The position numbers were made by a program, and so were the translations under genes. Below are positions 28,966-38,450 of a stretch of 64,000 nucleotides of DNA, piece after piece. The notes under the pieces were generated by a model, which was not told the DNA's origin, did no database searches, and saw only the letters and a program-made list of their open reading frames with translations. The stretch's first letter is position 1. Each line of letters begins with the position of its first letter. The DNA comes from JAWKTM01 sp041399085 (GTDB lineage Bacteria > Planctomycetota > Planctomycetia > Pirellulales > Pirellulaceae), in NCBI GenBank assembly GCA_041399085.1, contig JAWKTM010000029.1, forward strand, positions 23,072 through 87,071, given 5' to 3'.

Positions 28966-29865
28966 CTACGGAGCGGTTTGGATGATCTCGGTACCGACGC
29001 CGCTGGTCGTATAGATTTCCAGCAACAACGAATGCCGCAGCCGGCCGTCGATGATGTGAACCTTACGCACTCCGCGATCCAGCGTTTCCAGGCACGCTTC
29101 GACTTTGGGAATCATCCCCGACTCGATCGTGCCGTCAGCGATCAGCGCTCGGGCTTCATCGGCCGTCAATGAATGAATGATCGAGTCCGGGTCGTTCTTA
29201 TCTCGGCGCACGCCGTTCACGTCGCTCAGATAGACCAACTTTTCCGCGCCCAGCGCTTGGGCCACCGTCGTGGCGGCCGTGTCGGCGTTAACGTTCAGCT
29301 TCTGTGGCGGCGACGAACCGGCCTCGATGCACATCGACGGAATCACGGGGACTTGACCGGCGTAGCAGAGATTGTCGATCACTGCCCGATCAACTTTCGT
29401 GACTCGCCCGACATAGCCCAGGTCGACTGGTTGGCCATCGCTTCCTTGCAAGGTGATGCGTTCGCCGTGAAGGACGTTCGTCGAACGGAAATTGAGGTTC
29501 ATCGCTCGACCGCCGAGTTTCTCGATCTCGGCCGCGATACTTTCATTGATTTCGGTGGCCAAGACCCGCTCGACGATTTCCAGCGTGGCGGCGTCGGTGT
29601 ATCGGCGACCTTGAATGAACCGCGGCTCGATTTTGGCTTCGTCCATCGCGCGGCTGATCGCGGCGCCGCCTCCATGAACGATCACGGGCCGCATGCCGAC
29701 CGTTTCCATAAAGACGATATCCAGCAGCACGTGGCGCAGCGCGTCGGGATTCTCCATCACGCTACCGCCGAGCTTGATGACCGTGATCTTGTCGCGAAAG
29801 CGTCGAATCCAGCCCATCGCTTCGATCAGCGTGTCGGCTTTCTGAATCGCCTTTTCCAATGCCAT
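28966..29865 (-). CDS. argB: Acetylglutamate kinase
   Basis: Second step of arginine synthesis: phosphorylates N-acetylglutamate. 299 aa, full length; CCGGAGC lies just before the ATG. Landmarks: VIKLGGSVM, VIVHGGGAAIS, GRRYTDAATLEIVERVL, NVNADTAATTVAQALGAEKLVYLSDVNGV and GTIESGMIPKVEACL. The extended N-terminal helix (ALEKAIQKADTLIEAMGWIRRF) is the form seen in arginine-inhibited hexameric enzymes, so feedback control by arginine is likely. First gene of the cluster; argD follows after 95 bp. Confidence 0.96.
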   Translation of the reverse strand: MALEKAIQKADTLIEAMGWIRRFRDKITVIKLGGSVMENPDALRHVLLDIVFMETVGMRPVIVHGGGAAISRAMDEAKIEPRFIQGRRYTDAATLEIVERVLATEINESIAAEIEKLGGRAMNLNFRSTNVLHGERITLQGSDGQPVDLGYVGRVTKVDRAVIDNLCYAGQVPVIPSMCIEAGSSPPQKLNVNADTAATTVAQALGAEKLVYLSDVNGVRRDKNDPDSIIHSLTADEARALIADGTIESGMIPKVEACLETLDRGVRKVHIIDGRLRHSLLLEIYTTSGVGTEIIQTAP

Positions 29866-30263
29866 GCTCCGGAGTAATTCGGGCGTCGCCCTGCCACGTC
29901 GAGGCGTCTCGACGGAAAAGAGCCGATTCTAGGTAGGGTGGCGTGGAGGTGTCAACGAGTTGCGGCCATTCGCCGAATCGTCCTTCCACGATCGTCGGTG
30001 CGAAGCGGCGCTGTGCGAATGAACGGGCCGCGCGAGCATCGCTGGCAGGTCGTCACCGAATGTCGAGACGACGGTCAAAAGCTGAAAAAAACCTGCCCGG
30101 CCTTGCGGAACTTTTTTGGACGACCGGTGTAGAAAGCCGCCTGGCGAGTGCGTTTCCCTTGATAGCCGCATGACTCATCTCCGGAACGATCGGTCCGCAC
30201 GCGGCAACGAACCCGCGCGAAGCGGGCTCGACACTCATCCACCAGGAACAAGGGAGGCTCATC
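29866..30263. other. Divergent intergenic region, no gene seen
   Basis: About 398 bp between argB (minus) and the peroxidase (plus). It contains AAAAAAA at about 30084 and TTTTTT at about 30112 but no matched hairpin. Both promoters should lie here. No convincing coding frame. Confidence 0.5.
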
Positions 30264-32552
30264 ATGAAACGCACCGCTCGCAGTGCGCGCCCGCAACGCT
30301 CCAGTCGCTCGGATCGCCGAACTGGTTCGGCTCGCTCGAAGCCGCGTCGAAAACCGCATCGCCGCTTGAAGCTGGAAAGCTTGGAGGATCGCCGCGTGAT
30401 GGCGGCTGGCGTGATGCACGGCATGATGCACAACGTGGCTCAGCCCGAAGACGTGAACGACGACGGTGAGATTTCCGCGATCGACGCGCTGCTGACGATT
30501 AACCAACTGAACTCCGGGCGCCCGGCTGGCGAGAACGCGACGGCAGCCGGCGGACGACGTGCGTTTCTGGACGTGAACAATGATGGGGATGTAAGCCCGA
30601 TCGATGTGATGATGGTCATCAATCGGCTGAATCGCGGTCGGCCCGATCCACGTCCGCCAGTGCAAGGCGAACCGCGGTCGGTCGACGGCACGGACAACAA
30701 TCCAGAGAATCCCGAATGGGGCTCGACCGACAGCGCCTATCTGCGGATCACCACGCCCGAGTATGCGGACGGGATCTCCGAACCGGCGGGCGCGGATCGG
30801 CTGAGCGCGCGGGAGATCAGTAATATTGTGTCCGTCCAGGATGGCGCCGAAGAGAACGCGCGGGGGCTGTCGGCGCTCACTTGGCAATGGGGACAGTTTC
30901 TGGATCACGATATCGACTTGACTTTGTCGGCCGATCCCGAAGAGTCGTTTCCGATCGGGGTTCCAGCCGGTGATTCTTCGTTCGATCCGACTGGTTCTGG
31001 CGAGCAGACGATTCCGCTGACGCGGTCAAACTTCGATTCGACAACCGGCGACTCGACGGACAATCCGCGACAGCAGGTGAATTCGATCACGGCGTTCATC
31101 GACGGCTCGAACGTGTATGGCTCGGACGCCGACACGGCCGAGTTGTTGCGGACGTTCGAGGGCGGCAAGCTGAAGACGAGCGACGGTGACTTGCTGCCGT
31201 TTGCCGAGAACCCGGACGGCTCGGTCGGGCCGTTCTTTCAAGCTGGCGACATTCGAGCCAACGAGCAGATCGGCTTGATTTCGCTGCATACGCTGTTCGT
31301 CCGCGAGCACAATCGGCTGGCGGACGAGATCGCCGAGCGGAACCCGGATCTCTCGGACGAGCAGATTTATCAACGGGCTCGGTCGGTCGTGGTCGCCGAG
31401 ATGCAAGCGATCACGTACAACGAGTTTTTGCCGGCTCTCCTGGGGCGGAACGCGCTGGGGCCGTATCGCGGATACGACCCCAGCGTGAATCCTGGAATCT
31501 CGAACGTGTTCGCCACGGCCATCTATCGCTTTGGCCATAGCATGGTTTCGGATAAGTACGAACTGCTGGGCGAGGATGGCGAGCTGATTGAAGGAGGCGA
31601 GTTGGCTCTGCGCGACGCGTTCTTCAACACCGGTCCGGTGTTGGACAACGGCATCGACCCGATCATTCGCGGTTTGGCGACGCAGCTTTCGCAAGAGATT
31701 GACCCGCACGTGGTCGAGGACTTGCGAAGCTTTCTGTTTGGGCCTCCAGGCGCCGGCGGGCTGGATTTGGCGGCGTTGAATATTCAGCGCGGTCGCGATC
31801 ACGGATTGGCGGACTACAACCAAGTGCGAGTCGACATGGGCTTGGAGCCGGTCGAGTCGTTCTCGGATATCACGTCCGATCCCGAGTTGCAGGCTCAATT
31901 GGCCGAAGCCTATCAAGGCGATGTCAACAACATCGATGCCTGGGTTGGGGCTTTGGCCGAGGATCATTTGCCGGGAGCGGCGGTCGGCGAACTCATTAGC
32001 ACGGTGCTGACCGACCAGTTCCAGCGGCTGCGAGCTGGCGATCGCTACTGGTATCAGAATGTGTTCGCCGGCGAACGGTTGAACCAGCTCGAACACACGC
32101 GGTTGTCGGATGTGATCGAGCGAAACACGGGCATCGAGGGAATCCAGCCGAACGTGTTTTTCTCGCCCGATGCCCAACCGCCGCATCGGCCAGGCGGACC
32201 GGGTGGCCAGAATCCTAATGGACCGGGTGGCCAGCAACCGTTGCCTTTGCCGCCGCAAGCTGAACCGCCGTTCAATCAGCCGCCGGCTCCGCCCACGGGC
32301 AACAATCAACCGCCCGCAAATCCGCCCGCGAACGGGCCAAACGGTGGTCCTAATGGCGGTCTGAACGCCGGCCCAAATGGCGGCGGGCAAGGGGGCAACG
32401 CTGGACAAGGCGGTCAGAACAATCAGCCCGGTGGCCAGCAGGGCCAGCGACAAGGTCGTCCGACGCGCGTCGTTGCGGCAATACCGGCGAACGAGTTCGC
32501 TCAGGCCGCCGATGAAGTCTTTACCGAACTGGGTGGCGGGCTGCTCCGTTAG
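30264..32552 (+). CDS. Secreted animal-type haem peroxidase with LEDR signal and dockerin repeats
   Basis: 762 aa; GGGAGG 7 nt before the ATG. Residues 1-50: basic lead and KLESLEDRRVMAAG, the planctomycete export motif. Residues ~55-125: two Ca-binding dockerin-type repeats (DVNDDGEISAIDALLTINQLN and DVNNDGDVSPIDVMMVINRLN). Residues ~145-630: peroxidasin/myeloperoxidase-type domain with WGQFLDHDIDLT (distal His), REHNRLADEI, ATAIYRFGHSMV (proximal His) and LNIQRGRDHGLADYN. The tail is Pro/Gly/Gln/Asn-rich low complexity. Probably an extracellular peroxidase producing hypohalous acids or cross-links; substrate unknown. Ends just before a strong hairpin. Confidence 0.93.
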   Translation: MKRTARSARPQRSSRSDRRTGSARSKPRRKPHRRLKLESLEDRRVMAAGVMHGMMHNVAQPEDVNDDGEISAIDALLTINQLNSGRPAGENATAAGGRRAFLDVNNDGDVSPIDVMMVINRLNRGRPDPRPPVQGEPRSVDGTDNNPENPEWGSTDSAYLRITTPEYADGISEPAGADRLSAREISNIVSVQDGAEENARGLSALTWQWGQFLDHDIDLTLSADPEESFPIGVPAGDSSFDPTGSGEQTIPLTRSNFDSTTGDSTDNPRQQVNSITAFIDGSNVYGSDADTAELLRTFEGGKLKTSDGDLLPFAENPDGSVGPFFQAGDIRANEQIGLISLHTLFVREHNRLADEIAERNPDLSDEQIYQRARSVVVAEMQAITYNEFLPALLGRNALGPYRGYDPSVNPGISNVFATAIYRFGHSMVSDKYELLGEDGELIEGGELALRDAFFNTGPVLDNGIDPIIRGLATQLSQEIDPHVVEDLRSFLFGPPGAGGLDLAALNIQRGRDHGLADYNQVRVDMGLEPVESFSDITSDPELQAQLAEAYQGDVNNIDAWVGALAEDHLPGAAVGELISTVLTDQFQRLRAGDRYWYQNVFAGERLNQLEHTRLSDVIERNTGIEGIQPNVFFSPDAQPPHRPGGPGGQNPNGPGGQQPLPLPPQAEPPFNQPPAPPTGNNQPPANPPANGPNGGPNGGLNAGPNGGGQGGNAGQGGQNNQPGGQQGQRQGRPTRVVAAIPANEFAQAADEVFTELGGGLLR

Positions 32553-32583
32553 TTCAGCTCCTCAGAACTGCGGCGCAAAGAAT

Positions 32584-32632
32584 AGCGGTGGGAACCACGA
32601 GCATCGTGGCTCCCACCGCTTTCGATATTTCT
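32584..32632 (+). terminator. Strong stem-loop terminator between convergent genes
   Basis: Outer arms AGCGGTGGGA (32584-32593) and TCCCACCGCT (32611-32620), inner arms CCACGA and TCGTGG around a GCA loop, one-base bulges between. T-rich TTCGATATTTCT follows on the plus strand. Placed 30 bp after the peroxidase stop and about 45 bp from the DUF1559 stop, so it may serve both directions. Confidence 0.7.
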
Positions 32633-32664
32633 ATCGCTAACAGATTTAGGCTCGCACCTTCGAA

Positions 32665-33576
32665 CTACGGAACTTGCACGGCCTCAACGCCTTGCGCGGT
32701 GCTAATGCCTCGCCATACATTCAGGTTGATCGTTTCCGCGATGAAACGGACCGAGCCATCACACAAGGCAACTTGAACGCCGCCTGGGTGCCGGCTGCGC
32801 GAAGCGAACATGGTGGGTGTCGAGCCACCCGAAACCGCGCATGGCAGATTCAGTTGCGGAAGGTTATTGCAATAGCCAGCGGTGTAAATGCGGTCGGGCA
32901 GCGCGCTGTTAGGCGCTAGATACGACGTGAATTGAGACGCGTCGCTCCACCAAGTAAAGCCACGGAGATCCGACCCGCGACCTTGCAAAACTTCACCGAC
33001 CAGCATCGTGCCGCTCAGGCCATCGATGATGTCTCGGAACCCATACTGGCGAACGGTGGTGTTATTCGGCGTATTGGCAAACGGAGCGTAGCCAAACCTT
33101 ACACCGTTCAGCGTCGCCTGCTGACCATAACCCGTGTTGCCGAAGTTCGCGGCGTAGTTATGGCTGGTGATGCTGCTGATCGGAGCGTTCGGTTGGTCGC
33201 TGGGACAAGTGTGAGCCTCCAAACGAGTCCGTGTAACGGGGACATTCAACGAGCCGGAATAGCGATGATTGTTCGACACGAACTTTTGATTGTGATCGTA
33301 CTTATCATATAGCGCCCGCTGTTCCATAAACGGCTGGATGGCGATTTGCCAAGTTCCCCAGCAACAGCCATATGCGCCGATCGGCAATAGCTTGTAAGTG
33401 TCGTGATAATTATGGTTGGCCAGCGCGATCTGCTTCATATTGTTCGCGCATTGAGAGCGTCGAGCCGCTTCGCGAGCCGCCTGAACCGCTGGCAGCAACA
33501 TGGCTACCAAGACGCCAATAATGGCAATCACCACTAGTAACTCTACCAGTGTGAATCCAACACGTTGCTTCTTCAT
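32665..33576 (-). CDS. DUF1559 protein with type IV prepilin-like N-terminus
   Basis: 303 aa. The N-terminus KKQRVGFTLVELLVVIAIIGVLVA is a prepilin cleavage/methylation site (after Gly8) with a long hydrophobic helix, then LLPAVQAAREAARRSQCANNMKQIALANHNYHD, the standard DUF1559 opening. The C-terminus has HPGGVQVALCDGSVRFI, the DUF1559 signature. This family is hugely expanded in Planctomycetes; members are pseudopilin-like surface proteins of unknown role. A prepilin-peptidase-like gene lies at 24 kb. The small lipoprotein gene upstream on the same strand may share the transcript. Confidence 0.93.
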   Translation of the reverse strand: MKKQRVGFTLVELLVVIAIIGVLVAMLLPAVQAAREAARRSQCANNMKQIALANHNYHDTYKLLPIGAYGCCWGTWQIAIQPFMEQRALYDKYDHNQKFVSNNHRYSGSLNVPVTRTRLEAHTCPSDQPNAPISSITSHNYAANFGNTGYGQQATLNGVRFGYAPFANTPNNTTVRQYGFRDIIDGLSGTMLVGEVLQGRGSDLRGFTWWSDASQFTSYLAPNSALPDRIYTAGYCNNLPQLNLPCAVSGGSTPTMFASRSRHPGGVQVALCDGSVRFIAETINLNVWRGISTAQGVEAVQVP

Positions 33577-33660
33577 AAATCACCTCGCAGGAAAGAGAAC
33601 TGTAAATGAGACTAGTCGAGACATGGATTCGCCACGGCAAATGCGGACGAACGAAGATGG

Positions 33661-34091
33661 TTACGGAATGTCAAACTGAAAGCTGTTGTCGCCGTCGGCC
33701 GTAACTTCGGCCGTAAGATTGCTCTCGACGTTGTACTCAGCCGGAATCAGCTCCTTGGGTTCTGGGATGGCTGACGAATCGCTCAGCGCGGCTTCTTCCG
33801 GGCGGCGCCGGCTTCGAAGGAACTGATCCGCACGATGTAGCTGCCCGGCGGCAATCCTTTCTCTTCCGGCAGGCTGAAGCTTCCGTTTGAAATGACCGTG
33901 CCGGTTTGGCTGCTGCCGTCACTGGCCACGAATTCGATGGTGCCGTCGTTGAGCGGCTGACCGCCCAGCGTGACTTGGCCAGAGATCGGCACTCGGCCGC
34001 CTAAGTCCGGCCCACAGCCGGCGACGCAGACCGCGATGCCCACGAGCGCCATTGCGACCACTCGGAAAGACGAAATACGCGAACTAAGCAT
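33661..34091 (-). pseudogene. Small carboxypeptidase-regulatory-like lipoprotein, frameshifted
   Basis: ATG 34091; lipobox VCVAGC at about residue 26, then a beta-sandwich repeat (ISGQVTLGGQPLNDGTIEFVA ... GSFSLP, PPGSYIVRISSFEAG) typical of short planctomycete lipoproteins. The in-frame stop at 33783 gives only 102 aa. In the next frame, EEAALSDSSAIPEPKELIPAE, then YNVESNLTAEV and SFQFDIP, continues to TAA 33661, a normal C-terminus for the family. One extra base in the GGG run at 33800-33802 restores 143 aa. Sits upstream of a DUF1559 gene, its usual partner. Confidence 0.75.
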
Positions 34092-34395
34092 TCAACGAGA
34101 CTCCTTAAACGCTGCAAAAGATGGATGAAAAGACGGCGTGTCCGCGAGCGAGAGTTCGCTTGCGAAAAGCTCAGCCGCGTCTATTGAATCTTGTTTCCCA
34201 TTGTTTTGCAAGTTTTATCGTTTCGCGTTTTCCGTAGACGCACTTCGGCCGCCCGTGTTTTTCCAAGGCTCCGAGCGCTTGCACCGCGAAAATCGCGGAT
34301 TGCGGTAGACAGCGACGGGCCGTTTGCGTTTTCTAATATCTGGTTGTTTGATCGTCCGATTCGTCCGCCCCCAAGGCCAATTCTGGAGATTTCCG
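34092..34395. other. Divergent intergenic region, no gene seen
   Basis: 304 bp, noticeably more AT-rich than neighbours around 34180-34240 (TTGTTTCCCATTGTTTTGCAAG). Probably promoters for the lipoprotein and EF-hand genes. No RNA gene or clear palindrome. Confidence 0.45.
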
Positions 34396-35085
34396 ATGAA
34401 ACTGAACTTGTTCCGTGGATTGTTGGTCGTCGCGATGTTTGCCGCTGGTTACGTCGTGGCTCAGCCGCCCGAAGGTCCGCCGCCGGGTCGCGGGCCGCGC
34501 GACGGTGGTGATCGTCCGCCGCGCCGCGACGACGACTTCCGCCCGCCCGTGCCGCCGTTGGTGGCGGCTTTGGACACCGATCGCGACGGCGAGATTTCGG
34601 CCGACGAAATCGCGAACGCTGCGACGACGCTGAAAACGCTGGACCGCAACGGCGACGGAAAGCTGACTCCCGAAGAAATTCGGCCGATGCCGCCTCGCGA
34701 TGGATTCGGTCCGCCGGAAGGGCGCGGTCCAGACGGTCGACGGCCCGATGGCCCGCGGCCGGAAGGAGATCGGCCTCGTCCGGATGGCGAGCGACCGAAT
34801 CCGCGCGGCGGGGATGCCGAAGCGTTTCTGGAGCGGTTCATGAGCCAGGACAAGAACGGCGACGGCAAGGTGAGCAAGGACGAACTGCCCGAGGAGCGTT
34901 TGCGAATGCTGGAGTTCGCCGACCGCGACGGCGACGACGCCGTGAGCCGCGACGAAGCTCGTCAGATGATCGAGCGTTTTCGTCAGCGCGGCCCCGCCGA
35001 GGGCGCGCGCGGCGAACGTCCGCGTGGCGAACGTCCGGAAGGCGACCGGCCTCGTGGCGAGCGACCGCCGCGCGACAGCGAATAG
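34396..35085 (+). CDS. Secreted EF-hand protein rich in Pro/Arg/Gly
   Basis: 229 aa from ATG 34396 (GGAG 7 nt upstream). Signal peptide LFRGLLVVAMFAAGYVVA, then four EF-hand loops: DTDRDGEISADE, DRNGDGKLTPEE, DKNGDGKVSKDE and DRDGDDAVSRDE. The fourth has Asp-Ala at positions normally Gly-x, so it may bind Ca weakly. Low-complexity P/R/G/D/E linkers separate and follow the pairs (GERPRGERPEGDRPRGE). Likely an exported calcium-binding protein; no enzyme domain. Confidence 0.88.
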   Translation: MKLNLFRGLLVVAMFAAGYVVAQPPEGPPPGRGPRDGGDRPPRRDDDFRPPVPPLVAALDTDRDGEISADEIANAATTLKTLDRNGDGKLTPEEIRPMPPRDGFGPPEGRGPDGRRPDGPRPEGDRPRPDGERPNPRGGDAEAFLERFMSQDKNGDGKVSKDELPEERLRMLEFADRDGDDAVSRDEARQMIERFRQRGPAEGARGERPRGERPEGDRPRGERPPRDSE

Positions 35086-35273
35086 TCGACCCCGAGCTAG
35101 AGCGACATCAACGCCAACGACCGGCGCGTCTTTCAGGAGGCGATCGGCATTCGGAGCGGACAGAGTTCGGCTTGCATTAACTTGGCAGCCGGCAAACAAT
35201 GACGTTCGGTCCGCCGATTCGGCCGCTGCACAGGTAGCGGCCTCCCGCCTCCTTATTCCTGCCGGTCTTTTCC

Positions 35274-38200
35274 ATGCGCATTTTAGCTTTATCGCGCCGT
35301 TGCCTGTCTATCGTGGTGTGGTTGTCGACGCTTTCCGCCGCGACCAGGCTTTCCGCCAACGAGCCGGCCGAGCCGTTAACCTTTGAACGAGACATTCGGC
35401 CGATCTTGAAAGCCCATTGTTTGGATTGCCACGGGGCCGAGGCCGAGCCGAAAGGCGGGCTCGACTTGCGGTTGGCTCGCTTCATGCTGTCCGGCGGCGA
35501 TTCGGGAGCGGCGATTGTCGCGGGTCAGCCAGCGGGCAGTTTGCTGATTGAACGCGTTGAATCGGGCGAGATGCCGCCGGGCGAGAAGAAGATGTCGGCG
35601 GCCGAGTTGTCGACGATTCGTCTTTGGATCGAACAAGGCGCGAAGACGTCGCGACCCGAACCGGAGAAGCTCGATCCGGGCATTGGCATCACGCCGGAGG
35701 AACGCGAGTTTTGGTCGTTTCAGCCGATCGCTCGCCCAGCGGTTCCCGACGTGAAAGACGGCGCGGTTCGCACGCCGATTGACTCATTCATTGCCGCGCG
35801 ATTGGAGCAGCGCGGACTAAGCTTGTCGGCCGACGCCGAGCGACTGACGTTACTGCGTCGAGCTTACTTTGACCTGACGGGGTTGCCGCCGACGCGAGAC
35901 GAAGTGGCCGCGTTCTTGGCCGACGAGTCGGCGAACGCTTACGAGCGGCTGGTCGAACGGCTGCTTGAATCGCCTCACTATGGCGAACGCTGGGGAAGGC
36001 ATTGGCTGGACGCCGCCGGTTACGCCGACAGCGAAGGCTATACGAACAACGATGCCGTGCGACCGTGGGCGTACAAGTATCGCGATTGGGTCGTGCGAGC
36101 TTTGAATGCCGACATGCCCGTCGATCAGTTCATCGTTTGGCAGTTGGCCGGCGACGAGCTGGTGCCGCCGCCTCACACGAATCTGTCGGCCGAACAGATC
36201 GACATGCTCACGGCCACCGGTTTTCTCCGCATGGCGGCCGATGGCACGGGCAGCGGAGCGAACGACGAAGCGGCTCGGAATCAGACGATCGCCGACACGA
36301 TCAAAATTGTGTCCACTTCGCTGATGGGTTTGTCGGTCGGTTGTGCCCAGTGCCACGACCACCGCTACGATCCGATTCCCCAGACCGATTATTACCGATT
36401 GCGGTCCGTGTTCGCGCCGGCGTTGGATTGGAAGGCGTGGAAGCCGCCTCAGCAGCGTTTGGTTTCGCTGTACACCGACGCGGATCGCGCGGCGGCGGCC
36501 GAAGCGGAAGCTGCCGCCGGCAAAATCGCGGAAGAGAAGAACGCCAAGCAGACCGAGTATTTGGCGGCTGCCTTGGAGCAGGAATTGGCCAAGTTCGACG
36601 AGACGCTGCGCGAGAAATTGCGAGCGGCTTACAAGACGCCGGACGCCGAGCGAACGGACGAGCAGAAGCAGTTGTTGAAGGAGCACCCGAGCGTCAACAT
36701 CTCGCCGGGGGTGTTGTATCAGTACAACCAAGCGGCTGCCGACGATTTGAAGAAGTACGACGAACGGATCGCAGCCGAGCGGGCGAAGAAACCGATTGAG
36801 GAGTTCGTGCGGGCGTTGGCCGAGCCGCCGGGGCACGCGCCGGTGACGCATCTGTTTTATCGCGGCGAGTTTAATCAGCCGCTGGACGCGGTCGAGCCTG
36901 GCGACTTGACGATTGCCGCGCCGCCCGGCGAGCGATTCACGACCGCCGCGAACGACGAGTCGCTGCCGACCACCGGCCGGCGTTTGGCCTTCGCTCGGCA
37001 TCTGGTCGATGGCAATCATCCGCTGTTGGCGCGGGTGCTGGTGAACCGCGTCTGGATGCATCATTTCGGGCGCGGGCTGGTCGGAACGCCAGCGGACTTT
37101 GGGGTGTTGGGCGAACGGCCGACGCATCCTGAGCTACTCGATTGGCTGGCCACGGAGTTCATGGCGGACGGTTGGAGTTTGAAGCGGCTGCATCGCCGTA
37201 TCATGTTGTCGACGGTCTATCGACAGTCGTCGGCTTTCGATACTGAGAAGGCGGCCGTGGACGGAGCCAATTTGCTGTACTGGCGGAAACCGATCGTGCG
37301 ATTGGACGCCGAGGCGATTCGCGATCGCGTGTTGGCCGCGGCTGGTTCTCTGGACGATTCGATGTTCGGTCCTCCGGTGGCGATGAAGCCGGACGATACG
37401 GGACAGATTGTGGAAGAGGGCGAGCCGCGGCGACGAAGCCTTTACTTGCAGGTTCGGCGAAGCCAACCGCACGCGATGCTGACGTCGTTCGACGCGCCCG
37501 TGATGGAGACGAACTGTGATCGCCGTCGCAACTCGACCGTGGCGACGCAGTCGTTGCTGATGATGAACAGCCAACTACTGGCGGATCAAGCGGCGAAATT
37601 TGCTGGCCGCGTGCGGACCGATGCCGCCGCGAGCGAAACGCCGCTTCCGCCCGCTCCGGCGGACAAGAGCGATTGGAACTTTGCCAACGAAGTGGGACAC
37701 TCGCAACCGGCTTGGCATTACGGCTATGGCGAGTTCTCGGAATCCGAACAGCGGTTGACGGCGTTCACACCGCTGCCGCACTTTACCGGGTCAGCTTGGC
37801 AAGGCAGCGCGGCTTTGCCGGACCCGAGTTTGGGTTGGGTCACGATCAACGCCAACGGCGGACATCCGGGCGACGCCGCTCATTCGCCAATCCGCCGCTG
37901 GATCGCGCCGGCGGCTGGACGGCTGACGATCGAAGGCCAGTTGTCGCATCCGTCGGAAAGTGGCGATGGCGTGCGTGGGCGAGTGGTCGTGGGTGGCGAT
38001 GTCGTGCGAGGCGAGTGGCTCGTGCACCACGGTTCGGCGGCCACGGCGGTGGCCACGTTCGATGTCGAAGCCGATCAGACGGTTGACTTTGTAATCGACT
38101 GTCGCGACAGCGTCACGTCGGACTCATTTCATTGGACCGTGAAGCTGTCGTTAGAAAGTCCAGCGGGAGGCACGCCGAGCGTTTGGGAATCAGCCGGTGG

Positions 38201-38450
38201 CTTTCAAGGTCCACAAGCTTTATCGACTCCTCCGCCATTGCCGCCGCAGATCGCGCTGGCTTGGCAGTTGGCTTATCACCGGCCGATCACCACCGAGGAA
38301 ATGCAAACGGCCATCGAATTCGTCACGGTTCAATCGCATCGGCTCTCAGCCGCTCCGAACCAGGTGAAGCAGGCCGATGTACAATGGCAAGCGATGGCGC
38401 ACTTGTGCCAAATGCTGTTGGCCTCGAACGAGTTTTTGTATGTCGATTGA
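35274..38450 (+). CDS. PSD1-type protein: cytochrome-c-like, DUF1549, DUF1553
   Basis: 1,058 aa, intact. Signal peptide ~1-28; cytochrome-c-like domain with CLDCHG and ESGEMPPGEKKM; DUF1549 (LLRRAYFDLTGLPPTRDEV, WGRHWLDAAGYADSEGY, GCAQCHDHRYDPIPQTDYY); an Ala/Glu/Lys-rich coiled stretch ~residues 400-480; DUF1553 (LARVLVNRVWMHHFGRGLVGTPADFG, HPELLDWLATEFMADGW, NSTVATQSLLMMNSQLLADQA) and a beta-rich insert. Two CxxCH motifs suggest haem binding. The family is planctomycete-specific and normally paired with DUF1501; here two Uma2 genes intervene. Its end overlaps the next gene's proposed start by 11 bp. Confidence 0.93.
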   Translation: MRILALSRRCLSIVVWLSTLSAATRLSANEPAEPLTFERDIRPILKAHCLDCHGAEAEPKGGLDLRLARFMLSGGDSGAAIVAGQPAGSLLIERVESGEMPPGEKKMSAAELSTIRLWIEQGAKTSRPEPEKLDPGIGITPEEREFWSFQPIARPAVPDVKDGAVRTPIDSFIAARLEQRGLSLSADAERLTLLRRAYFDLTGLPPTRDEVAAFLADESANAYERLVERLLESPHYGERWGRHWLDAAGYADSEGYTNNDAVRPWAYKYRDWVVRALNADMPVDQFIVWQLAGDELVPPPHTNLSAEQIDMLTATGFLRMAADGTGSGANDEAARNQTIADTIKIVSTSLMGLSVGCAQCHDHRYDPIPQTDYYRLRSVFAPALDWKAWKPPQQRLVSLYTDADRAAAAEAEAAAGKIAEEKNAKQTEYLAAALEQELAKFDETLREKLRAAYKTPDAERTDEQKQLLKEHPSVNISPGVLYQYNQAAADDLKKYDERIAAERAKKPIEEFVRALAEPPGHAPVTHLFYRGEFNQPLDAVEPGDLTIAAPPGERFTTAANDESLPTTGRRLAFARHLVDGNHPLLARVLVNRVWMHHFGRGLVGTPADFGVLGERPTHPELLDWLATEFMADGWSLKRLHRRIMLSTVYRQSSAFDTEKAAVDGANLLYWRKPIVRLDAEAIRDRVLAAAGSLDDSMFGPPVAMKPDDTGQIVEEGEPRRRSLYLQVRRSQPHAMLTSFDAPVMETNCDRRRNSTVATQSLLMMNSQLLADQAAKFAGRVRTDAAASETPLPPAPADKSDWNFANEVGHSQPAWHYGYGEFSESEQRLTAFTPLPHFTGSAWQGSAALPDPSLGWVTINANGGHPGDAAHSPIRRWIAPAAGRLTIEGQLSHPSESGDGVRGRVVVGGDVVRGEWLVHHGSAATAVATFDVEADQTVDFVIDCRDSVTSDSFHWTVKLSLESPAGGTPSVWESAGGFQGPQALSTPPPLPPQIALAWQLAYHRPITTEEMQTAIEFVTVQSHRLSAAPNQVKQADVQWQAMAHLCQMLLASNEFLYVD

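Noticed and set aside
30084..30120. Terminator from the A and T runs upstream of the peroxidase
   Set aside because: The runs are not flanked by a GC-rich stem and lie in a divergent start region.
31026..32453. 475-codon minus-strand ORF opposite the peroxidase
   Set aside because: Antisense shadow; peroxidase motifs are on the plus strand.
35850..37127. 425-codon minus-strand ORF opposite the PSD1 gene
   Set aside because: Antisense shadow with low-information Arg-rich sequence.
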